Source: Rhodobiaceae bacterium (lineage in GTDB: Bacteria > Pseudomonadota > Alphaproteobacteria > Parvibaculales > Parvibaculaceae). From it: 64,000 nucleotides of DNA. The notes beneath the pieces are model-generated. The model was not told where the DNA came from. It did not search any database and saw only the letters and a program-made list of their open reading frames with translations. A program made the translations under genes and the position numbers. Each line of letters opens with the position of its first letter. Position 1 is the first letter of the stretch. Positions 9,010 to 16,926 of this stretch are shown here, in pieces. Location of the stretch: the NCBI GenBank assembly GCA_003330885.1, contig CP030277.1:3398001-3462000 (forward strand), written 5' to 3'.

Positions 9010-10083
9010 ATGAAGTTATTTTCCAAAACACTGGTCGCGCTAGCGACGTCAATGAGTCTAATGATTGCTGGCGCCTCTTCTGTGAATGCAGAAGAGAAGA
9101 CAGAGTTCAAACTTGCTTGGTCAATTTATGTTGGCTGGATGCCGTGGGGCTGGGCTGCGGATCAAGGGATTGTCGATAAGTGGGCGGACAAGTACGACAT
9201 CGAAATCGAAGTCGTACAATTCAACGATTACATAGAGTCGATCAATCAATACACAGCTGGTGCCTTTGATGGCGTGACAGCAACTAATATGGACACGCTT
9301 GCCATTCCCTCAGTTGGTGGCGTGGATACGACGGCTCTGATCGTCGGTGACTTTTCAAACGGCAATGATGCCCTGATCCTCAAGGGCGCTGACTCGCTTG
9401 ATGCGGTTCTTGGACAGAATGTCAATCTTGTCGAGCTTTCTGTATCGCATTACCTGTTGGCGCGGGCTCTTGAGACGCTTGGGAAAGCTGAAAAAGATGT
9501 CACCGTGGTCAATACATCTGACGCAGATATGATCGCTGCCTATCAGACCGACGATGTGACAGCGGTTGTCACCTGGAACCCTTTGGTCGCGGAAATTCTC
9601 GAGACACCTGGCTCAAACAAGGTTTTCGATTCCTCTGACATTCCGGGCGAAATCATGGACCTGACTGTGGTCAATACGGAGACGCTTGCCGATAATCCTG
9701 CTTTCGGGAAAGCGCTCGCTGGTGCCTGGTATGAGACCATGTCGATCATGCTCTCCGACACGCCTGAAGGAGCAGCGGCTCGCGCGGCCATGGGCGAAGC
9801 TTCCGGAACTGACCTTGCTGGCTACGATATGCAACTTGCCTCTACACAGATGTTTGCCACTGCCTCTGACGCAGTCACATTCACGACGTCTGAGAGTGTG
9901 ACGTCGACCATGGAATCCGTTCGGACGTTCCTATTTGAGAGAGGTTTGCTTGGTGAAGGGGCATCCAGCCCGGACATTGTGGGAATTGCATTTCCTGACG
10001 GATCTGTTTTGGGTGATGAAGGGAACGTGAAGTTTCGCTTCAACGCCGACTATATGAGCATGGCCGCAGACGGATCTCTGTAA
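9010..10083 (+). CDS. ABC transporter periplasmic substrate-binding protein (guanidine/urea-carboxylase-associated)
   Basis: The product is 357 residues. A signal peptide (MKLFSKTLVALATSMSLMIAG...VNA) has likely cleavage near residue 27. The mature protein is an NMT1/TauA-like binding protein (FKLAWSIYVGWMPWGWAADQGIVDKWADKY), of the type labelled 'urea carboxylase-associated' in many proteobacteria. It is the first gene of the operon and directly follows the guanidine-I riboswitch and the ribosome-binding-site hairpin. Permease and ATPase genes follow. The expected role is periplasmic capture of guanidine or a guanidine-yielding compound; the exact ligand is inferred from context, not from binding residues. 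Confidence 0.9.
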   Translation: MKLFSKTLVALATSMSLMIAGASSVNAEEKTEFKLAWSIYVGWMPWGWAADQGIVDKWADKYDIEIEVVQFNDYIESINQYTAGAFDGVTATNMDTLAIPSVGGVDTTALIVGDFSNGNDALILKGADSLDAVLGQNVNLVELSVSHYLLARALETLGKAEKDVTVVNTSDADMIAAYQTDDVTAVVTWNPLVAEILETPGSNKVFDSSDIPGEIMDLTVVNTETLADNPAFGKALAGAWYETMSIMLSDTPEGAAARAAMGEASGTDLAGYDMQLASTQMFATASDAVTFTTSESVTSTMESVRTFLFERGLLGEGASSPDIVGIAFPDGSVLGDEGNVKFRFNADYMSMAADGSL

Positions 10084-10144
10084 TCCGTGACCGCTGATCT
10101 TTCCGCAACAGACCCACACAAAACAAAAAAAGTCAGGCACACGT

Positions 10145-10984
10145 ATGGCTCTGTCTCGTAGCGGACGGCTCATCAACAAACACCCTGGACCGGCGGCTGG
10201 GCGGCTGCTTGCAATGCTTCCTTTTGCGCTGCTGCTGCTCGCTTATGCTGTCGGTTCAGACATCAGACTTTCTGAAAACCCCAACGATAAGCTGCTTCCC
10301 AGCTTCACGTCGTTAGGTGACGCCGTTGAGCGCATGGCGTTTGAACCTGACAAGCGCACTGGGGATTATCTTTTGTGGGTAGATACAATCGCCAGCCTGT
10401 CGCGTTTGGGCGGCGGCGTGTTGCTTGCGACCCTTCTTGGGGCAGGGATTGGCATCACAGTAGGTCTCATACCTTATGCCAGATGGACCATGTCGGCCTT
10501 CATTGCCGTCTTCGCGATGATCCCGCCATTGGCGGTTCTGCCGATCCTCTTCATTACCTTTGGACTTGGTGAGACTTCCAAAATTGCGCTCATTGTTTTC
10601 GGGATTGCGCCCTTCATGATGCGTGACCTGGCGTTGCGCGTTTCCGAACTGCCGTCTGAGCAGATTGTGAAGGCGCAGACGCTTGGGGCCTCTACCTGGC
10701 ATATCGCCTGGCGCATTGTGCTGCCGCAGATGATGCCGCGGATTATTGATGCACTACGACTCTCGCTCGGATCAGCTTGGTTGTTTTTGATCGCCGCAGA
10801 AGCGATTGCCGCTCAAAGCGGTCTCGGCTATCGGATCTTTCTACTTCGCCGTTACCTGGCGATGGATGTGATCCTGCCTTACGTGTTCTGGATAACGCTC
10901 TTAGCAGTCATCTTCGACTTCCTTCTGAGACGCTATCAGATCTGGGCCTACCCCTGGTTCGTTGCAGAGAGGGCGCAGTCATGA
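10145..10984 (+). CDS. ABC transporter permease of the guanidine operon
   Basis: This 279-residue inner-membrane protein has about six helices. It carries the ATPase-docking EAA-type loop near residues 175-200 (KAQTLGASTWHIAWRIVLPQ), as in SsuC/TauC-type BPD permeases. It partners the preceding binding protein and the following ATPase, whose start overlaps this stop in an ATGA arrangement. The ribosome-binding site before the ATG is weak, suggesting translation coupled to the upstream gene. Confidence 0.92.
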   Translation: MALSRSGRLINKHPGPAAGRLLAMLPFALLLLAYAVGSDIRLSENPNDKLLPSFTSLGDAVERMAFEPDKRTGDYLLWVDTIASLSRLGGGVLLATLLGAGIGITVGLIPYARWTMSAFIAVFAMIPPLAVLPILFITFGLGETSKIALIVFGIAPFMMRDLALRVSELPSEQIVKAQTLGASTWHIAWRIVLPQMMPRIIDALRLSLGSAWLFLIAAEAIAAQSGLGYRIFLLRRYLAMDVILPYVFWITLLAVIFDFLLRRYQIWAYPWFVAERAQS

Positions 10985-11742
10985 CCGAAGTCAGCGTGCG
11001 TAACATCTGGATGGAGTATGGGGACCAGATTGTCCTGGAGCGTATCAATTTTGATGTGGCATCTCACTCCTTCGTTTCGCTTGTTGGACCGTCGGGGTGC
11101 GGGAAGTCGACATTTCTGCGCCTGCTTCTGAGCCAAGAGCAGGCGACCCGCGGGAAAATTCTTATTGATGGTGAAGAGCTGCCACCCAACCCAGAGCCTG
11201 ATCGGGGTGTTGTCTTTCAGAAATATTCCGTCTTTCCACATCTGACGGCTTTGGAGAATGTCATGCTCGGCCTTGAGTTGGATCGCGGCGGTTTTTCGGG
11301 GCGCCTGTATGGACGAGCCAGGCGCCGTGCGCGTGAAGAGGCCATGGAGTATCTTGGCGGGGTTGGGTTAGCCGCTGCGGCGTCCAAATATCCTTCTGCG
11401 CTGTCTGGTGGCATGCAGCAGCGCCTTGCTATCGCGCAAGCCTTGATCAAGAAGCCACGTATTCTTTTGCTTGATGAGCCCTTCGGCGCCCTCGACCCTG
11501 GTATCCGGTCAGAGGTTCATGACCTGATGTTGCGCCTGTGGTGGGAAACCAAGATGACGATCTTCATGGTGACCCATGACCTGCGCGAGGCCTTTTATCT
11601 CGGCACCCGCGTCATCGCTTTTGATCGTGTGCGCAAGAGGGAAGAAGAATTGGAGCGCTATGGCGCAACCATTGCGTTTGATACGCCGTCAGATCCTGCG
11701 CCGTTCGTGAAAGAACTGGCTGCAAAGGGTGTTGCGGCATGA
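10981..11742 (+). CDS. ABC transporter ATP-binding protein of the guanidine operon
   Basis: This 253-residue nucleotide-binding subunit starts at the ATG overlapping the permease stop (MTEVSVRNIWMEYG). Walker A is GPSGCGKST near residue 40, the signature is LSGGMQQRL near 140, and Walker B is ILLLDEPFGALD near 160, with the switch His in MVTHDL near 200. It resembles SsuB/TauB ATPases and should energise guanidine import with the two upstream genes. A longer upstream frame exists but runs inside the permease gene and has no ATPase homology. Confidence 0.93.
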   Translation: MTEVSVRNIWMEYGDQIVLERINFDVASHSFVSLVGPSGCGKSTFLRLLLSQEQATRGKILIDGEELPPNPEPDRGVVFQKYSVFPHLTALENVMLGLELDRGGFSGRLYGRARRRAREEAMEYLGGVGLAAAASKYPSALSGGMQQRLAIAQALIKKPRILLLDEPFGALDPGIRSEVHDLMLRLWWETKMTIFMVTHDLREAFYLGTRVIAFDRVRKREEELERYGATIAFDTPSDPAPFVKELAAKGVAA

Positions 11743-11897
11743 TGTTCATTTCTCGCCGGGACGGCCCGGCAGCTGGCCTTGAGCCAGCTGATGAGACATG
11801 GCCCAGGACGACCTGGAGCGTAGGGAGGCGGCGAAAAGACCGGCCTCTGCCAGATGGAGATGTCCATGAGACCCGAACCAGAGATTTTGTCGAGTGA
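11739..11897 (+). CDS. Candidate small protein, 52 codons, translationally coupled (unverified)
   Basis: This frame starts at an ATG overlapping the ATPase stop (ATGATG) and runs to TGA at 11895-11897, overlapping the start of the next gene. The product begins MMFISRRDGPAAGLEPADETWP and is Arg/Asp-rich, with no membrane segment or known motif. It fills the only sizeable gap in an otherwise tight operon, and its ATGA-type overlap copies the permease-ATPase junction. It may still be chance; the same gap also carries a hairpin (11770-11790). Confidence 0.3.
   Translation: MMFISRRDGPAAGLEPADETWPRTTWSVGRRRKDRPLPDGDVHETRTRDFVE
11770..11790 (+). repeat. Intergenic hairpin within the guanidine operon
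   Basis: CAGCTGG (11770-11776) and CCAGCTG (11784-11790) form a perfect 7-bp stem with a 7-base loop between the ATPase gene and the first DUF1989 gene. No U-tract follows. It could stabilise or process the mRNA between transporter and enzyme genes. Confidence 0.45.
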
Positions 11898-12603
11898 GGT
11901 AATTCCCGGAGGGGCGCATTGGTCTTTGACCATGAAAGCAGGACTCACACTTCGGCTGACGGATGTGGAGGGCGGTGCCAATGTGGGCATGCTCTTCTAT
12001 AACCCACTCAGTCTTTTGGAGCGGTATAACGCGCCAGACAGTTTGAAATGCCAGCACACCTTCAAGCTGACTAAGGGGAACTGTCTCTATTCGGACATGG
12101 CGCGCATCTTCTGCTCGGTCGTGGAAGACACGTTTGGTTGGCATGACACGGTCTGCGGCAATAGCACGCGTGAGATCATTGAAGACCGGTGGGGAGTAAC
12201 CAGCTACCAGGCGGCGCGCAACGAGCGGACGCAAAATGGGTTGGATAGTTTTCTCGTCGAGGCTGCGAAATATGGGCTCGGGAAAAAGGACCTTGCTGCG
12301 AACGTAAATTGGTTCAGCAAGGTTGTGCCGAACGCTGATGGAGACCTCGCCTTTGTGCCCGCTGCGGCCAGTCCCGGCGCTCACGTCGACCTTCGTTTCG
12401 AGATGGACACGCTGATTCTTTTTCATACCTGCCCGCATCCACTGGATCCGTCGCCAACCTACGCGCCTAAGCCCGTAAAGTTCGATGTCTTCGCTGCCGA
12501 GCCGGTAGCGGACGATGACTATTGCCGCACCTTCCGACGGGAAAACGGTCGAGGCTTTGAAAATACAGTGCGTTACCGCCGCATGTCTTTGGCAAGTGCG
12601 TGA
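11866..12603 (+). CDS. DUF1989 protein, urea-carboxylase-associated; probable carboxyguanidine deiminase subunit
   Basis: The product is 245 residues from the ATG at 11866, which has GGAG 6 bases upstream; in-frame ATGs at 11854 and 11860 are alternatives. It belongs to the DUF1989 family found as two adjacent genes next to urea/guanidine carboxylases. Published work on guanidine degradation assigns such pairs to carboxyguanidine deiminase (CgdAB), which converts carboxyguanidine to allophanate and ammonia. Visible family motifs are EDTFGWHDTVCG near residue 90 and FHTCPHPLDPSPTY near 185. It has fewer Cys in the second motif than its neighbour, so it may be the non-catalytic or differently metallated partner. 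I cannot assign A versus B. Confidence 0.85.
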   Translation: MRPEPEILSSEVIPGGAHWSLTMKAGLTLRLTDVEGGANVGMLFYNPLSLLERYNAPDSLKCQHTFKLTKGNCLYSDMARIFCSVVEDTFGWHDTVCGNSTREIIEDRWGVTSYQAARNERTQNGLDSFLVEAAKYGLGKKDLAANVNWFSKVVPNADGDLAFVPAAASPGAHVDLRFEMDTLILFHTCPHPLDPSPTYAPKPVKFDVFAAEPVADDDYCRTFRRENGRGFENTVRYRRMSLASA

Positions 12604-12619
12604 TTGGTAGGAGGGAAAA

Positions 12620-13270
12620 ATGATCAGAGAAAGTGAATTTGACGCGGCAAACGCAAAACTTCGCGAGATTGTCGATGCTGGTGACTACTGGATGCATACG
12701 GTTAAGCGCGGCGAGGTCTTTCGCATTCTTGACCTTGAGGGAAACCAGGCTGCCGACACGCTTTTCTACAACGCCCAAGACCCTGCTGAGCGTTACAGCG
12801 CTGTTGATACGATCCGTGAGCAGGGAAATGTTTATCTAACCGCCGGGACGAAGCTTCGCTCGACGGAAGGCTCTGTTATGCTCGAGATTGTCGCCGATAC
12901 GTGTGGGCGCCATGACACGTTGGGCGGTGCCTGCGCAACCGAATCCAACACTGTCCGCTATGCCCACGACACGAAATGTATGCATGCCTGTCGGGATAGC
13001 TGGCTTCTTGCGGTGGCGGAAAACGATCAATATGGCATGTCGAAGCGCGACATCACGCATAATATCAACTTCTTCATGAATGTTCCCGTGACGCCAGACG
13101 GAGGATTGACCTTCGCGGATGGGATTAGTGCGCCGGGCAAATATGTCGAGATGCGCGCTGAAATGGATGTTCTTGTCCTGATTTCTAATTGCCCGCAGCT
13201 GAACAATCCCTGCAACGCCTACAACCCAACTCCGATCGAGGTCCTGATCTGGGATGGCGTATCTGATTGA
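12620..13270 (+). CDS. DUF1989 protein, urea-carboxylase-associated; probable carboxyguanidine deiminase subunit
   Basis: This 216-residue protein starts 16 bases after the previous gene behind a strong GGAGGG. It is the second DUF1989 member and has the fuller set of candidate metal ligands: [14 protein letters not shown] near residues 92-105, KCMHAC near 117 and NCPQLNNPC near 192. With the preceding gene it should form the heteromeric deiminase that removes ammonia from carboxyguanidine made by the downstream carboxylase. Older automatic labels such as 'aminomethyltransferase' for this family are not supported by the context. Confidence 0.87.
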   Translation: MIRESEFDAANAKLREIVDAGDYWMHTVKRGEVFRILDLEGNQAADTLFYNAQDPAERYSAVDTIREQGNVYLTAGTKLRSTEGSVMLEIVADTCGRHDTLGGACATESNTVRYAHDTKCMHACRDSWLLAVAENDQYGMSKRDITHNINFFMNVPVTPDGGLTFADGISAPGKYVEMRAEMDVLVLISNCPQLNNPCNAYNPTPIEVLIWDGVSD

Positions 13271-13301
13271 CGGTCTTACGAAGTAAAGAAGTACCCTGCT
13301 C

Positions 13302-16300
13302 ATGTTCAAAACAGTTCTTGTCGCCAACAGAGGCGAAATAGCGTGTCGGATCATCAGAACGCTCAAAGATTTGGGATTGAAGTCCGTTGCGATCTACTCA
13401 GAAGCTGATCAGCACTCGCTGCATGTGCGTGGTGCAGACGAGGCCTATTGCGTGGGTCCTGCCGCTGTGTCTGATAGCTACCTCAATATCGAAAAAATTC
13501 TTGCCGCATGTGAGGAAAGTGGCGCCGACGCTGTTCATCCAGGCTACGGGTTTTTGAGTGAAAGTGCTGAATTCGCCGAACGTCTTGACGAAAAAGGCGT
13601 TGCCTTTATCGGACCGACACCTCAGCAGCTCAGCGAGTTTGGCACGAAACATACCGCCCGTGCTCTTGCGGAAAAAGCGGGCGTGCCGCTCCTGCCAGGG
13701 ACGGGCCTGCTGTCTGATCTGTCCGCGGCGCTCTCCGCTGCGGCAGAGATAGGCTATCCTGTCATGTTGAAGAGTACGGCAGGCGGTGGCGGCATTGGAC
13801 TGCAGCTTTGTGCGTCTGACGAGGAACTGGAAAAGGCCTTCGACACTGTTCGGCGAATGGGCGAGAACAATTTTGCCAATGCGGGCGTGTTCCTTGAGAA
13901 GTTTGTGTCCAATGCCCGCCATATTGAGGTGCAGATATTCGGTGATGGCGCGGGCAATGTACTCACCCTTGGAGAGCGCGATTGTTCTCTTCAGCGTCGC
14001 AACCAGAAAGTCGTCGAAGAAACGCCTGCGCCGGGCCTGTCAGATGAACAGCGGCGGGCGCTTGCTGATGCGGCTCGACGCCTCGGAGAAGTGGTGGCTT
14101 ACGCATCTGCAGGCACCGTCGAATTCATCTATGACATTCAGGAGGGAAAATTCTACTTCCTTGAAGTGAACACAAGGCTGCAGGTGGAGCATGGTGTCAC
14201 TGAGGAGGCGTTTGGCGTTGACCTGGTCGAATGGATGGTCAGGCAGGCCGGCGGTACGATGCCGCCCCTACAGGACATTGATCTCGTGTCGAGTGGCGCG
14301 GCCATTGAGGTGCGGATCAATGCGGAAGATCCCGCGCGCAACTTCCAACCAAGTGCCGGGCGCCTGACGGAGGTGTCTTTTGACGAGCGCGCGCGGGTGG
14401 ATGGATGGATCGAAACCGGAACGATTATCACCTCCCACTATGACTCGCTGATTGCCAAGCTCATCGTGAAAGGACGCGATAGAAACGAAGCTTTGGAGCG
14501 GCTTCGCGACGCCCTCGCTGACACCTCCCTCTATGGCATTGAGACCAATCTGGATTACTTGGCGGCTATTGCTGACACTGAGATGTTCGCCGAAGGGCGC
14601 GTGAGCACCCAGGTGTTGGCCGATTTTGATTATTGTCCACCCCGGATTGAGGTCTTGACGCCCGGTGCGCAATCGAGTGTTCAGGACTTTCCCGGGCGTG
14701 TTGGCTATTGGGCGGTCGGTGTGCCACCCAGCGGACCCATGGATGATTTTTCTTTCCAACTGGCCAATCGCTTGGTGGGGAACCCTGGCGATGCGGCGGG
14801 GCTCGAATGCGCTGTGGTTGGGCCAAGCCTGCGCTTCTATTCACCTGCGGTGATTGCGCTCACCGGAGCGGAGATGAAGGCGACACTTGAAGGTCGTCTG
14901 GTGCCTTACTGGGAACCCATCGAAGTCGCAGCAGGAGAGACGCTGCATTTGGGGTCTGTGGAAGGGGCTGGCAACCGTACTTATCTTGCTGTCCGGCATG
15001 GGATTGACGTGCCGCTGCATCTTGGCAGTCGTTCCACTTTCATCTTGGGTGGATTTGGTGGCCATGCGACGGGTCCACTGAAGACTGGTGATGTTTTGCG
15101 CGTCAATCGAGCGGGCGCTATTGATGTGCCGCTTTCAATGGTGGAATTTTCGAACCGTCCAGCTCTCTGCAAAGAATGGGAGATCGGCGTTCTCTATGGT
15201 CCTCATGGCGCGCCGGATTTTTTCACCGAAGGTGATATCGAGACTCTGTTTCGGTCTTCCTACGAAGTGCATTTCAATAGCGCGCGCACCGGGGTGCGGT
15301 TGATCGGCCCGAAGCCGGAATGGGCGCGGGAGGATGGCGGCGAGGCGGGTCTGCATCCGTCCAACATTCACGATAACGCTTATGCGATCGGCACGATCGA
15401 TTTTACTGGTGATATGCCCATCATTCTCGGGCCCGATGGCCCGAGCCTTGGTGGGTTTGTGTGCCCGGCGACCATCGCAGATGCGGAACGCTGGAAGATG
15501 GGGCAGCTTCGGCCGGGCGACACGGTGCGGTTCGTCGCCCTTTCGGCTGAGGAGGCTGCGTCGCTGCAAGAGGATCGGAAACGGGTGTTTGAGGCGCCGC
15601 AGGTGGATCATTCGATTGCGGGGATGACGCCAAAAAGGAAGCCGGATGTGATGGAGCGCCCATCGGCCATTCTTGCGCGGGGGCAGACTAATGGCATCGA
15701 GATTGTTTATCGGCGGGCTGGGGACTCCTACCTGCTGGTGGAAATGGGCGCGCTGGTTCTGGATCTCAAACTGCGTCTGCAGGTGACCGCCTTGATGTCT
15801 TGGCTGGAGCAGGAAGCACCCGAGGGAATCATTGATCTCACCCCGGGTATTCGATCTTTGCAGGTGCATTACGACCCCGCATCGCTATCGAATAAGCGGT
15901 TGCTCGACATGTTGCGTCGCGCCGAAGAAGAAATGCAGCGCGCGGAAGATCTCACTGTGCCGAGCCGCGTGGTTCACTTGCCGCTTAGCTGGAGAGATGA
16001 ACAAGCGGAACTCGCAATGCAAAAATATCAGGAGCTTGTCCGCGAGGATGCCCCGTGGTGTCCCTCAAATGTTGAGTTTATTCGCCGCATCAACGGGCTG
16101 CCCGATGAACAGGCGGTCAAGGACATCATCTTTGATGCGGATTACCTTGTTCTGGGATTGGGTGATGTCTATCTGGGCGCGCCCGTCGCCACGCCCATCG
16201 ATCCGCGCCACCGTCTCGTCACCACGAAATACAATCCGGCACGCACATGGACGCCAGAGAACGCGGTGGGCATTGGTGGCGCCTATATGTGTATCTATGG

Positions 16301-16925
16301 GATGGAGGGTCCCGGCGGCTACCAACTATTTGGTCGAACACTTCAGGTCTGGAGTACTTGGCAACAAAGAGGGAGCTTTACTGCAGGTAAGCCCTGGCTT
16401 CTCCGTTTCTTTGACCGGATCAAGTTTTTCTCTGTCTCACCTGAGGAGCTGGCTGAAGCGCGGGATGCCTTCCCTCATGGTGCGTATCAGATTGAAGTGG
16501 AAGAAAGCAGTTTCAATCTGGCTGAGCATGACGCCATGCTCGCAAAAGAAACGCAATCCATTCTTCAATTCAAAGAGATGCAGCAGGAAGCGTTCGAAGC
16601 TGAAAGGCTGCGATGGCGCGAACAAGGGATCAATGCTGAGGTGATCGAAGAAGCCTTTGCCCTTGATGAGCCCGACGTCGATGTTCCAGAGGGTGGGTCA
16701 ATCGTGGAAGCCACTCTTCCAGGCAGCGTATGGAAAGTGTTGGTAGAGCCCGGTCAGTCTATTGAGGAGGGTGATGCAGTCGTGATCCTGGAAAGTATGA
16801 AAATGGAGCTGGAAGTTGCAGCACCACGAGGTGGTGTCGTGCATGAGGTGCTTTGTAAACCTGGCCAGACTGTTGACCCGGGACAGGCAGTTTTGGTGAT
16901 GGCTGCCGCTACGGAGGCTAACTGA
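13302..16925 (+). CDS. Biotin-dependent urea/guanidine carboxylase
   Basis: The product is 1207 residues, full length for the family. The biotin carboxylase domain (~1-450) carries the ATP-grasp loop STAGGGGIG near 160, ERDCSLQRRNQKVVEE and EVNTRLQVEH. The carboxyltransferase part follows as KipA-like (from VLTPGAQSSVQDFPGRVGYW near 450) and KipI-like (~770-1000) halves. The C-terminal biotin carrier domain has ESMKM with biotinyl Lys1167. It carboxylates urea or guanidine with ATP and bicarbonate in the cytoplasm. The upstream guanidine-I riboswitch and paired DUF1989 genes favour guanidine as true substrate. A substrate-pocket Asn/Asp difference is reported to separate the two activities, but I could not place that residue without an alignment. 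Confidence 0.95.
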   Translation: MFKTVLVANRGEIACRIIRTLKDLGLKSVAIYSEADQHSLHVRGADEAYCVGPAAVSDSYLNIEKILAACEESGADAVHPGYGFLSESAEFAERLDEKGVAFIGPTPQQLSEFGTKHTARALAEKAGVPLLPGTGLLSDLSAALSAAAEIGYPVMLKSTAGGGGIGLQLCASDEELEKAFDTVRRMGENNFANAGVFLEKFVSNARHIEVQIFGDGAGNVLTLGERDCSLQRRNQKVVEETPAPGLSDEQRRALADAARRLGEVVAYASAGTVEFIYDIQEGKFYFLEVNTRLQVEHGVTEEAFGVDLVEWMVRQAGGTMPPLQDIDLVSSGAAIEVRINAEDPARNFQPSAGRLTEVSFDERARVDGWIETGTIITSHYDSLIAKLIVKGRDRNEALERLRDALADTSLYGIETNLDYLAAIADTEMFAEGRVSTQVLADFDYCPPRIEVLTPGAQSSVQDFPGRVGYWAVGVPPSGPMDDFSFQLANRLVGNPGDAAGLECAVVGPSLRFYSPAVIALTGAEMKATLEGRLVPYWEPIEVAAGETLHLGSVEGAGNRTYLAVRHGIDVPLHLGSRSTFILGGFGGHATGPLKTGDVLRVNRAGAIDVPLSMVEFSNRPALCKEWEIGVLYGPHGAPDFFTEGDIETLFRSSYEVHFNSARTGVRLIGPKPEWAREDGGEAGLHPSNIHDNAYAIGTIDFTGDMPIILGPDGPSLGGFVCPATIADAERWKMGQLRPGDTVRFVALSAEEAASLQEDRKRVFEAPQVDHSIAGMTPKRKPDVMERPSAILARGQTNGIEIVYRRAGDSYLLVEMGALVLDLKLRLQVTALMSWLEQEAPEGIIDLTPGIRSLQVHYDPASLSNKRLLDMLRRAEEEMQRAEDLTVPSRVVHLPLSWRDEQAELAMQKYQELVREDAPWCPSNVEFIRRINGLPDEQAVKDIIFDADYLVLGLGDVYLGAPVATPIDPRHRLVTTKYNPARTWTPENAVGIGGAYMCIYGMEGPGGYQLFGRTLQVWSTWQQRGSFTAGKPWLLRFFDRIKFFSVSPEELAEARDAFPHGAYQIEVEESSFNLAEHDAMLAKETQSILQFKEMQQEAFEAERLRWREQGINAEVIEEAFALDEPDVDVPEGGSIVEATLPGSVWKVLVEPGQSIEEGDAVVILESMKMELEVAAPRGGVVHEVLCKPGQTVDPGQAVLVMAAATEAN

Positions 16926-16926
16926 A

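Noticed and set aside
10777-10980. Extended N-terminus for the ABC ATPase
   Set aside because: The extra 68 codons lie wholly within the permease gene in another frame and are not ATPase-like.
15135-15869. A 244-codon minus-strand frame inside the carboxylase gene
   Set aside because: It lies wholly inside a gene with clear full-length homology and has no recognisable features of its own.
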